A stretch of DNA of 10,328 bases from SIG636 sp045537905. Lineage in GTDB: Bacteria > Bacillota > Clostridia > Oscillospirales > CAG-382. The stretch is taken from NCBI GenBank assembly GCA_045537905.1, contig JAZSQJ010000062.1:1-10328 (forward strand). The letters are read 5' to 3'. A model generated the notes under the pieces. That model was not told the DNA's origin. It was given only the letters and a program-made list of their open reading frames with translations, and did not search any database. Shown here in pieces: positions 5,880 to 10,328 of the stretch (the stretch's first letter is position 1; every line of letters begins with the position of its first letter). The translations under genes were made by a program, and so were the position numbers.

Positions 5880-7403
5880 TTGAAAGAAAACCTAAAAAAC
5901 TTCGGTTTTTCTCATAAATGCGGTATAATAATGCCCGTAAGCTCCTTGCCATCGCCATATGGCATAGGCGGTTTTGGTAAGGGCGCCTTTGATTTTGTGG
6001 ATTTTCTTGCCGCCACGGGGCAAAAGTGCTGGCAGGTACTGCCCCTCAACCCCACCTCCTATGGCGACAGCCCCTATCAATCTCCCGCAACTCTGGCAGG
6101 CAATCCGTATTTCATCGACCTTCCGTTGCTTAAAAGCGGGGGGTTGCTTACAGCGGAAGAGCTTAAGGCGGTCAGATGCGATTCCCGCAGGGTAGATTAC
6201 GGATTCCTTTTTAAAACACGTTACACTGTGTTAAGGAAGGCTTACAGCCGTTTCAAGCCCAATGGTGCTTATAAGGCTTTTTGCAAGCGTGAAAGAGCGT
6301 GGCTTGAGGATTACGCCCTTTTTATGGCTCTCAAGTGTCGCTACGGATACGCTCCCTGGACAGAGTGGAGTGAGGAGCATAGGGATCATCGTTCCGCTGT
6401 TACCTATAGCGGTGAATACGAAATCGAAATGGATTTCTGGCGCTTCGTGCAATATGAATTTCATATCCAATGGCAAAATGTACGTAGATACGCACACAGC
6501 AAGGGGATAGTTATCATCGGAGATATGCCTATTTACGTGGCTTACGATAGCATGGATCTGTGGCGCACGCCTGAGCAGTTTCAGTTAGATGATAAGCTTA
6601 AGCCTACCGTTGTAGCAGGCTGTCCACCCGATGGGTTCTCGCCTGACGGTCAGCGTTGGGGCAATCCGCTTTACGATTGGGACGCTATGGAAACGTACGG
6701 CTTCAGCTGGTGGATTCATCGTATAAAACGATGCTTTGCACTTTATGATATAATGCGTATAGATCATTTTCGTGGTTTTGCAGGCTATTTTGCTATCCCT
6801 GACGAAGACGAAAACGCAAGACGTGGTCAGTGGCGCATCGCAAAGGGCAGGGAGCTTTTCGATGAAGTTGCAAGAGTTATCCCCACGGCGAGGATAATTG
6901 CCGAGGATTTGGGCTTTATAACCGAGGATGTGAGGGAGCTGCTTGCCCACACAGGATTTCCGGGGATGAAGGATATGCAGTTCGCCTTTTTTGATGATGA
7001 CAGCGAGTTTTTGCCACGTACCTACACTACGGATAACTGCGTTGTATATGCCGCCTCGCAGGATACAGACAGACTAAAAAGCTGGTATAAAGGGCTCGGT
7101 GGGGAAACGTTGGTTCGTTTCAATAGAGAGTGTCCAAGGGTTAAGGGGCAAAGCGGCGTTTACAGGGTGATAGAATTTTGTATGCGCAGTCGTGCCAATC
7201 TGTGTATGGTACCTTTACAGGATTACCTGGAGCTGGATAACGAAAGAGGACGTATGAACATTCCTGCCGTTGCCGAGGGCAACTGGGCTTGGCGTGTATC
7301 GTCACGGTACGCTACGGAGGCTCTGAAATCAAAAGTGCTTGATATGGCTGTCCGCACGGGAAGAAGCACAGCGGATACAACAAAAAACAAACAGATAAAC
7401 TGA
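5880..7403 (+). CDS. malQ: 4-alpha-glucanotransferase (GH77, amylomaltase)
   Basis: A 507-residue cytosolic enzyme that transfers alpha-1,4-glucan segments between maltooligosaccharides. The TTG at 5880 is preferred over ATG 5862 because GGAGG (5869-5873) lies 6 bases before it and inside the longer version. Visible GH77 motifs are SSLPSPYGIGGFG, WQVLPLNPTSYGDSPYQSP, GDMPIYVAYDSMDLW, GCPPDGFSPDGQRWGNPLY, nucleophile Asp295 in RIDHFRGF, acid/base Glu342 in IAEDLG and AEGNWAWR near the end. The third acidic residue, Asp395, lies in YAASQDTD, where most members have THD or SHD: Gln394 replaces the usual His. It precedes pulA by 27 bases. Together they fit a starch/glycogen pathway in which MalQ extends chains for phosphorylase. 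Full length, no sign of decay. Confidence 0.95.
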   Translation: MKENLKNFGFSHKCGIIMPVSSLPSPYGIGGFGKGAFDFVDFLAATGQKCWQVLPLNPTSYGDSPYQSPATLAGNPYFIDLPLLKSGGLLTAEELKAVRCDSRRVDYGFLFKTRYTVLRKAYSRFKPNGAYKAFCKRERAWLEDYALFMALKCRYGYAPWTEWSEEHRDHRSAVTYSGEYEIEMDFWRFVQYEFHIQWQNVRRYAHSKGIVIIGDMPIYVAYDSMDLWRTPEQFQLDDKLKPTVVAGCPPDGFSPDGQRWGNPLYDWDAMETYGFSWWIHRIKRCFALYDIMRIDHFRGFAGYFAIPDEDENARRGQWRIAKGRELFDEVARVIPTARIIAEDLGFITEDVRELLAHTGFPGMKDMQFAFFDDDSEFLPRTYTTDNCVVYAASQDTDRLKSWYKGLGGETLVRFNRECPRVKGQSGVYRVIEFCMRSRANLCMVPLQDYLELDNERGRMNIPAVAEGNWAWRVSSRYATEALKSKVLDMAVRTGRSTADTTKNKQIN

Positions 7404-7430
7404 TAATAAACTGATATGGAGAGGTATATT

Positions 7431-10088
7431 ATGAAGACGAAAAAACTGTTAAGCAGCACAACAGCATTGCTTTTGGCACTTTGTATGGCTATGACCGTGG
7501 TTTTCACAGCCTGCGGTGGCGAAGGCGGCAATTCTTCAGACGCTTCCTCTGCTGACAGCAGCGACGGTGGTTACGTTATGCCTGATGACGAGTACACCAT
7601 CCCCAAGGAAGAGGGGCATAATCAGATAACCTTCTACTGGTCATACCCCGGCATTATTGAGAATGCTGACGTATGGGTGTGGTGGGATGGCAAGGAGGGC
7701 AGCGGCTACCTTTTGCACGAATGTGATTACGGCGCAAAGGCAGTTATTAACGTGCCTGAAGGGATAGATCAGGTAGGCTTTATCGTACGCCGTGACTGTT
7801 CCGAGCCGGGCGGCTCCGCTTGGGGGAACGCCACAAAGGACTTCTCCGAGGATCGCTTTGCGATACTGGAGGGAACAGACACCTTTATATATCTTAAAAG
7901 CGGCGATTCCGCTCAATACACCAGCAACGACGGAGGCAAGACTTTGGAAATGATAAAGAAATTCTCCCTTGCGGGGATGAAGGATTTTCATACCATAAAA
8001 TATAGCCTTACACCCAAGACGCTTATAGAACAGTATTCTCAGGTAAAGGTATACGAGGGTGACAAGGAGCTTACCGTTATAGAGCTCAGCAGTATCGGCA
8101 AGGAAAGCGTAAACGGTACCATTGTGGTGGATGAAACACTTGATATATCCAAGTCCTACGAGGTGGAGATAGAAGGCTACGGCAGAAAAGCAGTAGTGCC
8201 TACCGAGATTTTTGACAGCGCAGATTTTGCTGAGAGCTATCACTACAGCGGTAACGATCTTGGTGCGGTAATAAATGGCGACAGCACTACGTTCAAGGTT
8301 TGGGCGCCTACCGCTTCCGCAGTGGTGCTTAACCTGTATTCCGCAGGTAACGGTGATACTCAAATCAAGGACGTCGATATGGTAAAGGGCGAAAAGGGTG
8401 TGTGGTCTCACACCGAAAAATGCGGTCACGGCACCTACTATACCTATACCGTAACCACCTCCGTCGGAACACAAACGGCAACCGATCCATACGCTAAGTC
8501 TGCAGGTCTTAACGGCGACAGAAGTATGGTGATAGACCTATCCCTTACCAACCCCGAGGGTTGGGGTGCCGCTTTTGATCCCGAGATAGATTCCTATACC
8601 GACGCAGTAATATGGGAAGTACACGTTCGTGACTTCAGTAACAGAATAGAAGCCTCTCAATATAAGGGTAAATACCTTGCCTTTACCGAAGCAGGGCTAA
8701 AGAACAGCAAGGGCGCAGTCGTAGGTATAGACTACCTTAAGGAACTTGGCGTTACCCACGTCCATCTGCTTCCCGTATACGATTATGCTACTGTTAACGA
8801 AGCGGACCCTGACAGCGGATTCAACTGGGGTTATGATCCTAAAAACTACAACGTACCCGAAGGTAGCTACAGCACCGATCCGTACAAGGGAGAGGTGAGA
8901 GTTAAGGAATATAAGCAGATGGTGCAGGTGCTTCACAATGCAGGCATCGGCGTGATAATGGATGTGGTATACAACCACACCTATGATGCAAACAGCTCCT
9001 TCAACAGAATAGTTCCTTATTACTACTACAGATATACCGCTACAGGTGCTAATTCAAGCGCCAGCGGATGTGGTAACGATACCGCATCCGAGCGTTATAT
9101 GTTCGGAAAGTTTATGGTAGACAGCGTAAGCTACTGGGCTGATGAGTACGATCTTGACGGATTCCGTTTTGACCTTATGGGGCTTCACGACCTTGAAACT
9201 ATGAAGGAAGTAGAGGCAGCCGTTCACGCTATCAACCCTAAGGCTATAATCTACGGAGAGGGCTGGACAATGGGGGCTACCATTGACGGTAGCGCTCAGG
9301 CAAACCAGGGCAATATCAGCAAGGTACCTGTAAGTGAGGGTGCTATAGGCAGTATCGCTGTATTTAATGACGCTATCCGTGACGGACTTAAGGGTAGTGT
9401 GTTCACCCATACCTCTCAGGGCTACATCAGCGGTGCTTATGCAGGCAACGCAGATAAGGTTAAGTTTGGTATAATGGGCGGCAGAGGAAACGCCGCAGGC
9501 TGGCAGGTAAGCGGTGCTATGGTAATAAACTATATGAGCGCCCACGATAACCACAGCCTATGGGATAAGCTCGCTATATCCAATCCCGACAACACGGTAG
9601 AGGAACGTATGGCTATGAACCGTCTTGGTGCTGCAATACTGATGGTATCTCAGGGCACTCCCTTTATGCAGGCGGGCGAGGAGATGCTTCGCACCAAAAA
9701 CGGGGACGAAAACAGCTATAAGTCCTCCGACACCATAAACAACATCGATTGGGAAGTGCTTTATGAGGGCTCCGACCAAATGAATATGGTAGCGTACTAC
9801 GCAGGTCTGATAGAGATGCGCCGTGCAAATGATATATTTACCGCTGCGGGCAACGTGGCTGTAAGCTTTGAGAATCTGTCAGGCGGCGGTATGGCTGTCC
9901 ACTATGACAACCATATGGGCGGTAAGGCTCTGGTGCTTATCAATCCTACAGCAGAGGCTGACAGCTACACCCTTCAGGGGGAGTGGAGGCTCATTGCAAC
10001 AGGTACCGAGGCAGGCAGCCAGACCATCGCAGCAGAAAGTGGCGAAGTAAGCGTTGATGCCGTTAGCGTAAGAGTTTACGTTAAATAG
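7431..10088 (+). CDS. pulA: Lipoprotein type I pullulanase (GH13, CBM41-CBM48)
   Basis: An 885-residue surface enzyme that hydrolyses alpha-1,6 branch points in pullulan, starch or glycogen. ATG 7431 is preferred over 7416 because GGAGAGG at 7418-7424 overlaps the latter. The N-terminus is a lipoprotein signal with Cys28 (VFTAC; Phe is an unusual -3 residue), followed by a Ser/Asp/Gly linker to about residue 50. Residues about 61-165 resemble CBM41 (DVWVWWDGKEG), 270-365 CBM48, and 385-800 the GH13 barrel, followed by a beta-sandwich domain. The type I signature is FNWGYDP at 464-470, usually YNWGYDP. Catalytic residues are Asp581 (DGFRFDLMG), Glu610 (IYGEGW) and Asp706 (SAHDNHS), with VVYNHT as region I. 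It is co-transcribed with malQ and ends before the hairpin at 10101. Confidence 0.95.
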   Translation: MKTKKLLSSTTALLLALCMAMTVVFTACGGEGGNSSDASSADSSDGGYVMPDDEYTIPKEEGHNQITFYWSYPGIIENADVWVWWDGKEGSGYLLHECDYGAKAVINVPEGIDQVGFIVRRDCSEPGGSAWGNATKDFSEDRFAILEGTDTFIYLKSGDSAQYTSNDGGKTLEMIKKFSLAGMKDFHTIKYSLTPKTLIEQYSQVKVYEGDKELTVIELSSIGKESVNGTIVVDETLDISKSYEVEIEGYGRKAVVPTEIFDSADFAESYHYSGNDLGAVINGDSTTFKVWAPTASAVVLNLYSAGNGDTQIKDVDMVKGEKGVWSHTEKCGHGTYYTYTVTTSVGTQTATDPYAKSAGLNGDRSMVIDLSLTNPEGWGAAFDPEIDSYTDAVIWEVHVRDFSNRIEASQYKGKYLAFTEAGLKNSKGAVVGIDYLKELGVTHVHLLPVYDYATVNEADPDSGFNWGYDPKNYNVPEGSYSTDPYKGEVRVKEYKQMVQVLHNAGIGVIMDVVYNHTYDANSSFNRIVPYYYYRYTATGANSSASGCGNDTASERYMFGKFMVDSVSYWADEYDLDGFRFDLMGLHDLETMKEVEAAVHAINPKAIIYGEGWTMGATIDGSAQANQGNISKVPVSEGAIGSIAVFNDAIRDGLKGSVFTHTSQGYISGAYAGNADKVKFGIMGGRGNAAGWQVSGAMVINYMSAHDNHSLWDKLAISNPDNTVEERMAMNRLGAAILMVSQGTPFMQAGEEMLRTKNGDENSYKSSDTINNIDWEVLYEGSDQMNMVAYYAGLIEMRRANDIFTAAGNVAVSFENLSGGGMAVHYDNHMGGKALVLINPTAEADSYTLQGEWRLIATGTEAGSQTIAAESGEVSVDAVSVRVYVK

Positions 10089-10100
10089 CTTTTTTGTAAC

Positions 10101-10130
10101 GAAAGGAGGCACCGTAATGTGCCTCCTTTC
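10101..10130 (+). terminator. Terminator hairpin of the malQ-pulA operon
   Basis: A perfect 12-bp stem (10101-10112 with 10119-10130, AAAGGAGGCAC/GTGCCTCCTTT plus the closing G-C pair) with the loop CGTAAT lies 12 bases after the pulA stop. As at the left end, no U-run follows: the last base of the stem is the first base of the 141-bp repeat. Confidence 0.75.
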
Positions 10131-10270
10131 AGACCGCTGACAAAGGCACAGAGCACGAAAAAGAATAAAATATACTCATTCTAAAGCAGAAAATTCAGGG
10201 AAAATTTTCCTGAATTTTCTACATTTTATTTGTTTTTTCGTTCAAAACGAACCTCGGCTCACAGTACTTA
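10130..10270. repeat. 141-bp repeat, right copy (inverted relative to 1-141)
   Basis: This is the reverse complement of 1-141 with two substitutions and no gaps. Relative to the neighbouring gene it has the same polarity as the left copy: each begins CAGACCGCTG just after the terminator stem of an upstream gene. The internal palindrome (10186-10222) carries both substitutions, leaving a G-U wobble (10200/10208) and a C-A mismatch (10187/10221) in a plus-strand transcript. The left copy is a perfect stem. The outer end may continue past 10270; this cannot be tested because the left copy stops at the window edge. Confidence 0.9.
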
Positions 10271-10328
10271 GTACAGTTATCGCCTCGGTTCGTCTTGCCT
10301 GCACTCTTTCTCAGCACTCTGCCAGCTT
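10271..10328. other. Edge sequence beyond the right repeat
   Basis: 58 bases with no feature I can name. A minus-strand frame is open from the window edge (10327) to a TAG at 10219-10221. It encodes 35 residues, of which the last 16 (ending FVLNEKTNKM) fall in the repeat. It could be the tail of a gene carried by a longer element, or chance. Confidence 0.3.

Noticed and set aside
7641..8474. A 277-codon minus-strand frame inside pulA
   Set aside because: Antisense shadow of a well-supported enzyme gene; no domain, promoter or ribosome site.
1..10270. The whole window as a composite transposon bounded by terminal inverted repeats
   Set aside because: No transposase or recombinase lies between the repeats, the cargo is ordinary chromosomal genes, and the terminator-adjacent positions are better explained by two independent insertions of a dispersed repeat.

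Overview
The window looks like chromosome of a spore-forming, anaerobic, gut- or rumen-type Clostridia (Ruminococcaceae/Oscillospiraceae-like). The sequence basis is a 58-residue alpha/beta small acid-soluble spore protein gene, a secreted protein ending in a dockerin-like calcium-binding repeat, a lipoprotein type I pullulanase with a MalQ partner, strong GGAGG ribosome sites and sigma-A-type promoters. The family placement is inference; there is no rRNA or other taxonomic marker.

Layout, left to right. (1) 1-141: one copy of a 141-bp repeat whose inverted copy lies at 10130-10270 (139 of 141 positions identical, no gaps). (2) 181-885, minus: PIG-L/LmbE-family zinc deacetylase with its own promoter and a hairpin after its stop. 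(3) 1228-3159, plus: secreted C39-like cysteine peptidase with SH3b domain, beta-rich middle and C-terminal dockerin, with promoter and terminator. (4) 3263-4266: an AT-richer accessory patch with a two-helix membrane protein, a cluster of G5TGC-type repeats, and a minus-strand orphan gene that seems to have lost its start through a one-base frameshift. (5) 4342-5287, plus: a tightly coupled three-gene operon with a DUF3990-type ADP-ribosyltransferase-like protein and two small partners, resembling a toxin-antitoxin module. (6) 5441-5617, minus: the spore protein gene, with a sigma-G-like promoter. (7) 5880-10088, plus: malQ-pulA, an alpha-glucan utilisation operon. (8) Terminator, then the second repeat copy, then 58 bases of edge sequence.

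The malQ-pulA pair forms a pathway: the surface lipoprotein pullulanase would debranch alpha-glucan outside the membrane, and cytosolic MalQ would re-shuffle imported maltooligosaccharides. The C39/dockerin protein may also act at or outside the cell surface. The remaining genes look functionally independent.

The most unusual points are: the repeat abutting the terminator stem of a different gene at each end of the window; the ART-like operon with two candidate antitoxins; a MalQ with Gln in place of the nearly invariant His before its third catalytic Asp; the frameshifted orphan gene beside the G5TGC repeats; and the spore-protein gene, which is easy to miss because of its size.
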